Assembly (NCBI GenBank): GCA_038250235.1
Contig: JBBSCO010000075.1
Span: forward strand, 1 to 11,257
DNA: 11,257 bases
Direction: 5' to 3'
DNA from: JAAUTS01 sp038250235
Lineage (GTDB): Bacteria > Verrucomicrobiota > Verrucomicrobiia > Methylacidiphilales > JAAUTS01
Below the pieces are notes generated by a model. It searched no databases and was not told the DNA's origin. It was given only the letters and a program-made list of their open reading frames with translations. Of this stretch, positions 1 through 6,683 are shown piece after piece. A program made the translations under genes and the position numbers. Position 1 is the stretch's first letter; every line of letters starts with the position of its first letter.

Positions 1-115
1 AAACGGTTTTATCTATCAGGTTGGAGTGGAGTGGATTGATCGTAACAGGGGCCGTTTTGAAAGTAGGTTCGAGGAAATTTTTTTGGATTTCTATGAAATA
101 GCCGAGCCTTTCTTT

Positions 116-144
116 ATTTCGCGAATTTTCGTGTGTTTCGCGGG
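116..144. repeat. Degenerate TTTCG-containing short-period repeat
   Basis: TTTCG occurs at 117-121, 127-131 and 136-140, about 10 bp apart, within A/T- and G/T-rich filler. It looks like a decayed array of a 9-10 bp unit (roughly TTTCGTGTGT). I recall similar CACGAAA-type short repeats between genes in many environmental genomes, but could not check this. The copies are imperfect, so chance is possible. Confidence 0.35.
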
Positions 145-222
145 CAGAACTCTGAGTGGCTCCGGCTTAGGCGGACTTCGGGAGATTTTTGTGCTACTTG
201 GAGCGCATCAACGAAGAGTCCC

Positions 223-245
223 CCTGATTCTTCGGCAAGCTCAGG
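223..245. repeat. Small imperfect inverted repeat (hairpin)
   Basis: CCTGA at 223-227 pairs with TCAGG at 241-245, and CTT (230-232) pairs with AAG (237-239) inside it. A 2/1 internal loop separates the two helices and the apical loop is CGGC. No T-run follows on either strand, so it is not a standard intrinsic terminator. The text resembles the short TTCG-CAAGCTCAGGA palindromes that I recall as dispersed intergenic elements in several uncultured phyla; that link is from memory. Confidence 0.4.
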
Positions 246-333
246 ATGGCCGGGGAAAGGATTGAAGCGTATTCAAAAAAAGCTGAATCACAGGTTGCAT
301 GGATGGGAAAATTGGTAAGAATAATCTTTTTCC

Positions 334-3300
334 ATGCCTGACTTTGTTCATCTCCACGTCCATACCGAGTATTCGCTGCTCGACGGGGCCTGCCGCCCCA
401 AAGACGTGGTGGGACGGGCCAGGGACCTGGGGATGTCGGCCCTCGCCATTACCGACCATGGCAATCTGTTTGGGGCCATCGAATTCTACCAGGCTGCGGA
501 AACCGCAGGGATCAAGCCCATCATTGGCTGCGAAGTTTACATGGCGCCGGGGTCGATGTTGGATAAAACGTCACCGAACGGCAAAGACCCGAACTCCCAC
601 TTTCTGCTTTTGGTCAAGGATCTGAAGGGGTATCAAAACCTGGTCACCTTGGTCAGTCAGGCCCATCTGGAAGGGAATTATTACAAGCCCCGCATTGATA
701 AAGAATTGCTCAGCAAACATTGTGAAGGGTTGATCGGAACCAGTGCGTGTCTGAAGAGTGAAATTGCCCAGGCTTTCCTGCAGGGCCGGATCAAAGATGC
801 GGAAAAGTCGCTCGACGATTTCAAAAACATTCTGGGTCCGGACAACTTCTACCTGGAAATCCACAATCACGGGCTGGAAGTGGAGGAACAGATCCGGGAG
901 TTTTACAAAAAATTATCGAAGAAAACCGGCGTGCCCCTGGTGGCGGCCAACGACGTGCATTACGTGGCTAAGAATCATGCCCGCGCCCATGAAATCCTTC
1001 TTTGCATCCAGACCGGGGCCAAGTTGAGCGATGAAAAACGCCTGCGTTATCCGGCGGATGAATTTTATCTCAAGAGCCCCCAGGACATGGCCCTGCTTTT
1101 TGCGGATGTGCCTGAGGCTTTAATCAACACGGTGGAGATTGCCAGGCGCTGCGATCTGAAGCTGACCTTTGGTGAGAACAAATATCCGGCTTATCCGGCG
1201 CCTGAAGGAAAATCGCGCGGGTCTTATCTGCGCGAGATCTGCGAAGAAGGGATGATCCGTTGTTATGAAGGCAGGGCTCAGGACTCCGGGCTTCGGGAGC
1301 GGCTTGAGTTTGAGCTGGGAGTTTTGGAGAAGATGGGATTTATCGATTATTTCCTCATCGTCTGGGATTTCATCAGTTACGCCAAAAAGAACGGTATTCC
1401 GGTGGGGCCGGGTCGCGGATCCGCCGCCGGGAGTATTGTGGCCTTTGTCATGGGCATCACGGATCTGGATCCGATCCGTTACAAGCTGCTTTTTGAACGC
1501 TTTCTGAATCCGGAACGTATTTCCCCGCCGGATATCGACGTGGACTTCTGTCAGAACCGGCGTGGTGAGGTCATACAATACGTGAAGGATAAATATGGGG
1601 AACGGTCGGTCGCGCAGATTGTCACTTACGGAACTTTCGGGGCCAAGATGGCGATCCGTGACGTGGCGCGCGTGATGGGACTGTCGTTTGGTGATGCCTC
1701 GCGGATTGCGGATATGATTCCGAAAGATCCCAAGATCACGATCAAGACCGGGATGGAGGCCAACCCTGACATGAAGAAACTTTACGAAGAAGATGAGCAG
1801 GCGCGTGAGGTGATCGATACGGCATTGACACTGGAAGGCATGGTCCGGCAGACGGGAACCCACGCGGCGGGGGTGGTGATTGGGGATCGTGATTTGACCG
1901 AATACATCCCGCTGACGAGGGACGATCACGGCAACGTCATCACGCAGTATGAAATGGATCCGCTTGGGGCCATTGGCATGTTAAAGATGGATTTTCTTGG
2001 GCTGAAGACCCTGACCGTGATCCAGGATGCGCTGCGCCTGATCAAAGAGTCGACAGGCGAAAGCATCGATGTGCTGAAGCTGCCCATGGAGGATGCAAAA
2101 ACCTTCCAGTTGTTGAACCGGGCGCAGAATATCGGAGTGTTTCAGGTGGAATCACCGGGGATGCGCCGCACCTGTCTCAATTTTAATATTGAGAGCATCG
2201 ATGACATCATTGCCTTGATTGCGCTCTATCGTCCGGGACCGATGGAGTTGATTCCGGAATACATCAAGCGAAAGAAGGGGGAAGTGAAGTTTGAATACGA
2301 GCATCCCCTGTTGGAGCAGGTTTCCGCTGATACCCACGGAATCATGATCTATCAGGAGCAGGTTATGGCGGCAGCCCGGGTGCTGGCCGGTTACAGTCTT
2401 GGTGAAGCGGATTTGTTGCGCCGGGCCATGGGGAAAAAGAAGTTTGAGGAAATGAACAAGCAACGGGCGGCGTTTATTGAAGGTTGCGAGAAGGTGAACC
2501 AGATTGTTCCGAAAAAAGCCGGGGAAATTTTTGATTTGTTGGAAAAGTTTGCCGGTTACGGTTTCAATAAATCGCACAGTGCTGCCTACGGCCTGATTTC
2601 CTATCAAACCGCATACCTCAAAGCGAATTACCCGGTGCAATTCATGGCGGCTTTGTTGTCCAACGAACTGGATAACACGGACAAGATCGCCCTGTTTGTG
2701 GATGAGGCCAAGCAGATGGGGGTCAACGTCCTGCCTCCGAGTGTGAATCGCAGCGATTTGGCGTTCAGCGTGGGTCCGATGGAGATACGTTATGGTCTGG
2801 CCGCGATCAAGAACGTGGGTGAAGGAGCAGCCCAGGCCATCGTCGGGGCGAGGAAGGAAGGGGGTGCGTTTGAATCCCTGGATGATTTTTGTCAACGGGT
2901 TGAGTTCAAGGCAATCAACCGCAAGACGATTGAAAGCCTGGTGCGGGCGGGGGCCTTCGATGAGATCGGCAAAAACCGGGCGCAGGTGTTTGGTCAGATC
3001 GAGCAGGCTTTGGCCCAGGCTTCCTCTTTGGCACGGGACAAGGAGAGTGGTCAGGGGATGTTGTTGATGGAAGCGCCGCCCTCTGCCAAAGGGAAAAAGA
3101 ATGTGGCGTCCAAAACTTTCGAGGTTGATGACTGGCCGGTCCGGCAGCGGCTGGATGGGGAGAAAGAGTTGCTGGGATTTTATGTCACGGGCCATCCGGT
3201 GGACGAGTATGAACATGATCTGCGCTCCTTCCGGAATCTCGATCTGGGAGAGGCGGGAGAAGAAGCGCACGATGCACCAGCGCGTGTGGCTGGGGTGATT

Positions 3301-3840
3301 TGTTCGAAGGAGGTCCGTCTGGCCAAGGATCAGAGGCCTTATGCCCGCATCGTGGTGGAGGATCGCACGGGACGAATTGAGATCACGTTGTTCAATGATC
3401 TTTACCAAAAATACGGGAATTTGTTGGAAATAGGGGCTCCGATGGTGATTGCCGGATTCATAGACCGTAGCATGGAAGACCAGGCCAAGATGCTGGCCCA
3501 GGTATTGACCCCTCTGGAAGAAGCCTGTGAAACCCTGATCCGGGAAGTTTATGTCTGTTTGAACCGGGATGCCTGCTGTGGAGACCGTTTCAGTGATTTG
3601 AGGAAGCTGGCGTTGGAGCATCGCGGGAACAAACCGCTTTGCCTGCAGATTCCGGGGGAAAAAGGGGGCTGGGCCGTGATCGAGGCGGCAGAGGACTTTT
3701 CTGTCAGTAGTTCCCTTCAGGTGTTGCGGATCATGCGTTCGGCCTTTGGTCCGGCTGCCATCCGGCTCAGAACCAAGCCAATGCCGGAAATGCAGAGGCG
3801 CAAGAGTTATCCGAAGAAACCATTCACCCCCCGCGGGTGA
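334..3840 (+). CDS. dnaE: DNA polymerase III alpha subunit (replicative polymerase)
   Basis: This is the catalytic subunit of the bacterial replicase, extending DNA 5' to 3' at the fork. At 1168 residues it has normal DnaE length. Visible in order: an N-terminal PHP domain (about 1-210) opening with HLHVHTEYSLLDG (6-18) and TDHGNLFG (40-47); the palm with GPGRGS (358-363); catalytic aspartates D402 and D404 in PDIDVDFC, and D553 in KMDFLGLKTLT; YGFNKSHSAAYG starting at Y742; helix-hairpin-helix sequence around 819-870; a possible clamp-binding stretch QGMLL (907-911); an OB fold (about 984-1053) and a C-terminal domain. All polymerase aspartates are present. The PHP histidines are H-x-H as in Thermus, not degenerate as in E. 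coli, so the domain could still bind metal. The ATG at 334 gives the canonical N-terminus but has no Shine-Dalgarno. No neighbour is functionally linked. Confidence 0.98.
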   Translation: MPDFVHLHVHTEYSLLDGACRPKDVVGRARDLGMSALAITDHGNLFGAIEFYQAAETAGIKPIIGCEVYMAPGSMLDKTSPNGKDPNSHFLLLVKDLKGYQNLVTLVSQAHLEGNYYKPRIDKELLSKHCEGLIGTSACLKSEIAQAFLQGRIKDAEKSLDDFKNILGPDNFYLEIHNHGLEVEEQIREFYKKLSKKTGVPLVAANDVHYVAKNHARAHEILLCIQTGAKLSDEKRLRYPADEFYLKSPQDMALLFADVPEALINTVEIARRCDLKLTFGENKYPAYPAPEGKSRGSYLREICEEGMIRCYEGRAQDSGLRERLEFELGVLEKMGFIDYFLIVWDFISYAKKNGIPVGPGRGSAAGSIVAFVMGITDLDPIRYKLLFERFLNPERISPPDIDVDFCQNRRGEVIQYVKDKYGERSVAQIVTYGTFGAKMAIRDVARVMGLSFGDASRIADMIPKDPKITIKTGMEANPDMKKLYEEDEQAREVIDTALTLEGMVRQTGTHAAGVVIGDRDLTEYIPLTRDDHGNVITQYEMDPLGAIGMLKMDFLGLKTLTVIQDALRLIKESTGESIDVLKLPMEDAKTFQLLNRAQNIGVFQVESPGMRRTCLNFNIESIDDIIALIALYRPGPMELIPEYIKRKKGEVKFEYEHPLLEQVSADTHGIMIYQEQVMAAARVLAGYSLGEADLLRRAMGKKKFEEMNKQRAAFIEGCEKVNQIVPKKAGEIFDLLEKFAGYGFNKSHSAAYGLISYQTAYLKANYPVQFMAALLSNELDNTDKIALFVDEAKQMGVNVLPPSVNRSDLAFSVGPMEIRYGLAAIKNVGEGAAQAIVGARKEGGAFESLDDFCQRVEFKAINRKTIESLVRAGAFDEIGKNRAQVFGQIEQALAQASSLARDKESGQGMLLMEAPPSAKGKKNVASKTFEVDDWPVRQRLDGEKELLGFYVTGHPVDEYEHDLRSFRNLDLGEAGEEAHDAPARVAGVICSKEVRLAKDQRPYARIVVEDRTGRIEITLFNDLYQKYGNLLEIGAPMVIAGFIDRSMEDQAKMLAQVLTPLEEACETLIREVYVCLNRDACCGDRFSDLRKLALEHRGNKPLCLQIPGEKGGWAVIEAAEDFSVSSSLQVLRIMRSAFGPAAIRLRTKPMPEMQRRKSYPKKPFTPRG

Positions 3841-3851
3841 GTTTCCCATAT

Positions 3852-3864
3852 GGAGGATTAGGTG
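3852..3864 (+). promoter_or_regulatory. Perfect Shine-Dalgarno followed by GTG, in frame with the downstream gene
   Basis: GGAGG (3852-3856) lies 5 bases before a GTG (3862-3864), 11 bp after the dnaE stop. This is the only strong Shine-Dalgarno before a candidate start in the window. The frame stays open into the secreted-protein gene at 4024 and would add 54 residues before its signal peptide. The extension is rich in Arg, Gly, Ser and Asn and looks like translated spacer, so I prefer the start at 4024. The site may be fortuitous, a short leader ORF, or a relic. Confidence 0.3.
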
Positions 3865-3880
3865 GCTCAAATTCGAAGTT

Positions 3881-3944
3881 GTGGCCGGAGCCCCCGGGCT
3901 TCGGGGGGATGGATGAAAAACCGGGGTTGGGAGAGCTCGGCCAC
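3881..3944 (+). other. GC-rich structured spacer after dnaE (possible terminator or RNA element)
   Basis: GTGGCCG (3881-3887) is the exact inverse of CGGCCAC (3938-3944). Enclosed is a strong hairpin, CCCCCG (3891-3896) with CGGGGG (3902-3907) around a 5-base GGCTT loop. No T-run follows either stem, so this is not a classical intrinsic terminator, although it sits where dnaE transcription should end. A structured leader for the next gene, or a repetitive extragenic palindrome, would also fit. Confidence 0.45.
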
Positions 3945-3951
3945 CACAAAT

Positions 3952-3957
3952 TATAAT
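3952..3957 (+). promoter_or_regulatory. Candidate -10 element (TATAAT) for the secreted-protein gene
   Basis: A perfect TATAAT occurs at 3952-3957, directly after the GC-rich stem. The nearest -35-like hexamer is TTGGGA (3927-3932), at a long 19-bp spacing. A second possibility is TTGCGT (3985-3990) with TATAAA (4008-4013) at 17 bp, which would give almost leaderless transcription of the ATG at 4024. Either would start after the hairpin and give the gene its own promoter. Confidence 0.35.
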
Positions 3958-4023
3958 AACCCACGGCCGTTTCCCGGCAAAAACTTGCGTTTGCGATTGT
4001 TTCAGTTTATAAAAATTAGATCT

Positions 4024-4947
4024 ATGAATTGTCTACGCCAATTTTGCCTTTCTGTAGTAGTGCTGTTCTTAACCCTTTGGCCGTACGAGCGGGTTTTCGC
4101 CCAGGCTCCGGACCCAACCTTGAAAGGGTGCCAGGACGAAGTGAATACGGCACTGGCGGTGTTGGTGGGGAATTATAAAAGCGATCTCCAGAAACTTCTG
4201 AAAGAATTTCAGGCTGCTGGTGATTTGGATTCCTATCTGGTCGTCAGGGATGAAATCGCCCGTTTTGACAAAACTCCCCAGATTCCTTCTTCCAGTGTTG
4301 TCAAAATGCCCGGGATGCTGGCCATTTTGCAGGGAGATCATAGAAGGGGTTCTTTTTTAAAGACAAACGAGGCCGTGGCACGGAACCTTGGGATATTGCT
4401 GCCCCGGCAGCGGGCCCTGACGCGGGAAGGGAAAATTGATGATGCCCTGGCAGTGCGCAGTGTGGTCATGTCCATTCAGTCCGCCTTCAAGGAAAGTCTG
4501 GAGTGGGGGGGGACGGTCGACTCACTATCTCCTGTCTATGAAGTGGGCGCGGGATCGTTGATTCTGGGTTATTACAAAATAGAGGATATGGCCAACCGCC
4601 TGTTTACCGGCAAACGCATGCTAGTGGAAGGAACCATCTCCAATTTTGACCAGGATTTTTCAAATGGAACGCATTTTAATGTTTTTATGAAAGATGAGGA
4701 AGGGAACCAGAATATGGTGCAATTTGTTTTCAAAAGCTCCGATGTGGATATCAAGCGCACTCGTTCGGAGGGTAATGAAACGGCCAGCTTCACCAAAAAA
4801 GGTGATGCGACCAAAGGGCCGTTTACGATGAAGGCAGGCATGCGGATGAAGATCGAAGGGCTGTGCACGGGCAAACACCTTCATGTCAACATGGCGGATG
4901 TCGTGATTCCGGACGGGTATTGGCCGGTTCTGGCTCCTGCCGAATAA
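4024..4947 (+). CDS. Secreted protein of unknown function, helical region plus OB-like C-terminal domain
   Basis: I do not recognise a named gene. The 307-residue product begins with a signal peptide: R5, a hydrophobic core at about 6-19, and VFA-Q or AQA as the cleavage site near residues 24-28. Residues 35-160 are predicted helical and contain two similar stretches, AGDLDSYLVVRDEIARF (65-81) and EGKIDDALAVRSVVMSI (135-151). These resemble helical repeats common in secreted proteins of Verrucomicrobia and Planctomycetes. Residues about 195-296 alternate beta strands, from GKRMLVEGTI through NMVQFVF and MKIEGLCTGK to VNMADVVIPD, like the tRNA_anti-like OB fold of exported proteins; that assignment is inference. 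It probably acts in the periplasm. The start was chosen because the signal peptide begins exactly here; an in-frame GTG at 3862 would bury it. The gene converges on 5406-4966 with an 18-bp gap. Confidence 0.8.
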   Translation: MNCLRQFCLSVVVLFLTLWPYERVFAQAPDPTLKGCQDEVNTALAVLVGNYKSDLQKLLKEFQAAGDLDSYLVVRDEIARFDKTPQIPSSSVVKMPGMLAILQGDHRRGSFLKTNEAVARNLGILLPRQRALTREGKIDDALAVRSVVMSIQSAFKESLEWGGTVDSLSPVYEVGAGSLILGYYKIEDMANRLFTGKRMLVEGTISNFDQDFSNGTHFNVFMKDEEGNQNMVQFVFKSSDVDIKRTRSEGNETASFTKKGDATKGPFTMKAGMRMKIEGLCTGKHLHVNMADVVIPDGYWPVLAPAE

Positions 4948-4967
4948 ACGGGTCAGGATCGGCTTTT
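4939..4967 (+). terminator. Weak candidate terminator between convergent genes
   Basis: GCCGA (4939-4943) pairs with TCGGC (4959-4963) and is followed at once by TTTT (4964-4967). The stem is only 5 bp and the loop 15 bases, so it is weak. An alternative fold pairs CCTG (4936-4939) with CAGG (4954-4957). It overlaps the stop codon region of the secreted-protein gene and the end of the opposing gene. Confidence 0.3.
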
Positions 4968-5406
4968 AGATATCAATCACATCAGAATCAATTTTGTTAG
5001 AAACGGCGGAGGAGGAGGGATTGGGAGGTTGTTTGACATTGAAGGAAGCCTGAACGGGCCTGCGGGTCTTCTTTTTGTTGCCTCCGAAGAAGAGATTCAC
5101 CAGGCTGACGATCAATGAGCCAAGGACTGCGGGCCAAAACCCGTTGACGTTGAAACCGCTGACCAGCCAACCTGTCAGACTCAGGGTCAGGGCGTTGACG
5201 ATGACGAGGAAAAGTCCGAGGGTAAGCAGGATGAAGGGGAGGGAAAGTAGTGTCAGGAGAGGCTTGAGGAAAGTGTTGAGAAGGCCGAGCACCAGGCCTG
5301 CGATGAGAAGATCAGACCAGGAATTGTAGGAGATTCCTGGAACAATCGTGGCGGCGAGAAAGACGGCCAGGGTCAAAACCAACCAACGTAGGAGAGCGTT
5401 CTTCAT
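4966..5406 (-). CDS. Small integral membrane protein, YvlD / phage holin family 4 type
   Basis: This 146-residue protein has four hydrophobic helices at about 7-24, 32-49, 53-76 and 88-108, followed by a polar, Lys/Pro/Ser-rich tail (109-146). Helix 2 and the following loop carry the LLNTFLKPLLTLLSLPF pattern (42-58), which is typical of the PF04020 family. That family includes B. subtilis YvlD and is named after mycobacteriophage holins, but members in bacterial chromosomes are usually not phage genes. Their function is unknown; an envelope role is a guess. No lysin, tail or other phage gene is nearby, so I do not read this as a prophage remnant. The gene lies 98 bp after alr on the same strand and could be co-transcribed. 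No Shine-Dalgarno precedes the ATG. The acidic tail end (DSDVIDI) is longer than in many homologues. Confidence 0.85.
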   Translation of the reverse strand: MKNALLRWLVLTLAVFLAATIVPGISYNSWSDLLIAGLVLGLLNTFLKPLLTLLSLPFILLTLGLFLVIVNALTLSLTGWLVSGFNVNGFWPAVLGSLIVSLVNLFFGGNKKKTRRPVQASFNVKQPPNPSSSAVSNKIDSDVIDI

Positions 5407-5504
5407 CGTTACAGCTTAGCCAATGCATGGGCGGGAGAAAAGAGGCAAGTTTGAGTGTCGGCAAAAAGCCGGAGAGAAAAGAAAGTTTTGTAGTGCCGGG
5501 ACGC

Positions 5505-6602
5505 TCAACCATGTCTGTATAACCTGGGCACACGATCGGTGATGTGACAGGTGATTTCGTAGGCAATGGTGCCGGCCTCGTCTGCCATATCCGAGGCCAG
5601 CAGGGTTTGCCTGCCCTGACTTCCGACAAGAACCACTTCTGATTCGTTGGGCACGTTACCGGCCCGTGAAATATCGATGAGGATCTGATCCATGGTGACG
5701 CGTCCCAGGATCGGGCAGATCCTTCCGTTGACGAGCACTCTTCCCTTGTTGGAAAGAGAGCGGAAAAGCCCGTCTCCGTAGCCTGCGGCGACAGTGGCCA
5801 CTTTCATCCGGCGTGGGGTTTTATAAGTGGCTCCATAGCTGAGAGGGGTGCCGCGCGGAACATCCCGGATGAAGGTAATGCGCGCTTTCCAACTAAGTGC
5901 CGGGCGGAAGAGTTTCTGGTATTTTTTCAAGGTGCTCAGCCCGTAAACCGCCAATCCGGGACGAACCATATCGGCGGCACTTTCCGGCAGAGCCAAGAGC
6001 CCTGCACTATTGCAGATATGGCGGCAGAGACCAGTGCTCTGGATGCCCTGGAACAGTTCCCATTGTTTCCTGGTGAAGGCGGGGTCGCTGTCGGCACAGG
6101 CGTAATGGGAGTAAAAGCCTTCGAGTTTCAGGGAAGGATCATTTTGAACCTGGGAAAGAAGCTCCAGCAGGTTTTCCAAATCCACTCCCAACCTGTTCAT
6201 GCCAGTGTTGAGTTTGATATGGCAGCGTGCCCGTGTTTTTTGCCGGAGTGCTACTTTGCCCAGTTCTTCGGCCTCCTCCAGCGATGAGAGCGTGGTGATG
6301 AAACGGTTGCGGACGATTTCCTGCATTTCCATCTTCAACGGTGCGCTGAGGAGAAGGACGGGCAGGCGGACTTTTGCCTTTCGAATCAAAAGAGCTTCGG
6401 TGACGTTGGCACAGCCCAGCATCTGGCAGTCGGAATTCTGAAAAAAACGGGACAGGGCTTTCAGGCCATGCCCATAGGCATCCGCTTTGACCAGGCACAT
6501 GATTTTCGGATGAAGCCCGATACGGGCGCGGATGACGGCCAGGTTGTGGTGTAGGGCGGACTCGTCGATTTCACACCAGGTGCGGTAAGGAACAGGGGAC
6601 AT
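5505..6602 (-). CDS. alr: Alanine racemase
   Basis: This PLP enzyme interconverts L- and D-alanine in the cytoplasm and supplies D-Ala for peptidoglycan. The 365 residues match the usual family length. The N-terminal TIM barrel carries the PLP lysine K39 in VKADAYGHG (38-46), then HIKLNTGMNRLG (128-139), HICNSAG (195-201) and the phosphate-binding MVRPGLAVYG (212-221). The C-terminal beta domain has the second catalytic base Y256 in LSYGATY, GYGDGL (274-279), GRVTMDQ (300-306) and the terminal EITCHITDRVPRLY (349-362). All key residues are present. The ATG at 6602 sits after A/T-rich sequence with no Shine-Dalgarno, and a short ACTAAT repeat lies just upstream. It is 81 bp after tsaB, so co-transcription with thiL-tsaE-tsaB is possible but unproven. 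Whether it is biosynthetic or catabolic cannot be told from sequence; no D-amino acid dehydrogenase is nearby. Confidence 0.97.
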   Translation of the reverse strand: MSPVPYRTWCEIDESALHHNLAVIRARIGLHPKIMCLVKADAYGHGLKALSRFFQNSDCQMLGCANVTEALLIRKAKVRLPVLLLSAPLKMEMQEIVRNRFITTLSSLEEAEELGKVALRQKTRARCHIKLNTGMNRLGVDLENLLELLSQVQNDPSLKLEGFYSHYACADSDPAFTRKQWELFQGIQSTGLCRHICNSAGLLALPESAADMVRPGLAVYGLSTLKKYQKLFRPALSWKARITFIRDVPRGTPLSYGATYKTPRRMKVATVAAGYGDGLFRSLSNKGRVLVNGRICPILGRVTMDQILIDISRAGNVPNESEVVLVGSQGRQTLLASDMADEAGTIAYEITCHITDRVPRLYRHG

Positions 6603-6611
6603 AATTAAACC

Positions 6612-6660
6612 ACTAATCGCGCTTAAGGCGGGAAAGGTGGATACTAATTGACACTAATTG
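6612..6660. repeat. ACTAAT-containing 10-bp tandem repeat in the alr leader
   Basis: Two adjacent 10-bp units (actaattgac, actaattgag) start at 6643 and 6653. A third ACTAAT sits at 6612-6617, ten bases before the alr start codon. On the coding strand these read ATTAGTGTCAATTAGT and then GATTAGTGGTTTAATT directly before the ATG. I recall ATTAGTGTC-type repeats between genes in uncultured Verrucomicrobia-like genomes, but could not verify this. The array lies in the tsaB-alr gap, so it would be in the alr mRNA leader. Confidence 0.5.
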
Positions 6661-6683
6661 AGATGAATGGGGAAGGGAGAATT

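Larger units (their letters stand above)
1..333. other. Non-coding region upstream of dnaE
   Basis: I see no convincing gene here. The open frames are short, show no recognisable domain, and one is stretched by repeat-like sequence. The region contains three spaced TTTCG units (116-144) and a small imperfect hairpin (223-245), listed separately. There is no strong promoter. The best guess is TTGCAT at 295-300 with a poor -10 around 318-325, which would leave almost no leader before the dnaE ATG at 334. No Shine-Dalgarno sequence precedes that ATG. An upstream gene may end just before the window. Confidence 0.6.

Noticed and set aside
26..265. 79-residue open frame before dnaE
   Set aside because: It has no recognisable domain, its end is made from the hairpin repeat, and it has no ribosome binding site.
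1120..1929. 269-codon open frame antisense to dnaE
   Set aside because: Same reasoning: it is opposite the polymerase core motifs and its product has no recognisable pattern.
2152..3870. 572-codon open frame antisense to dnaE
   Set aside because: It lies wholly opposite a certain gene, has a His/Arg/Gln-rich composition typical of reverse-strand reading of a GC-biased coding sequence, and shows no domain. Codon bias of dnaE explains its length.
3891..3907. Classical rho-independent terminator after dnaE
   Set aside because: The hairpin is strong but no T-run follows it on either strand, so it is reported as a structured spacer instead.
4966..5406. Prophage remnant suggested by the holin-like name
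   Set aside because: The PF04020/YvlD family is widespread in bacterial chromosomes, and no lysin, structural, integrase or repressor gene is nearby.
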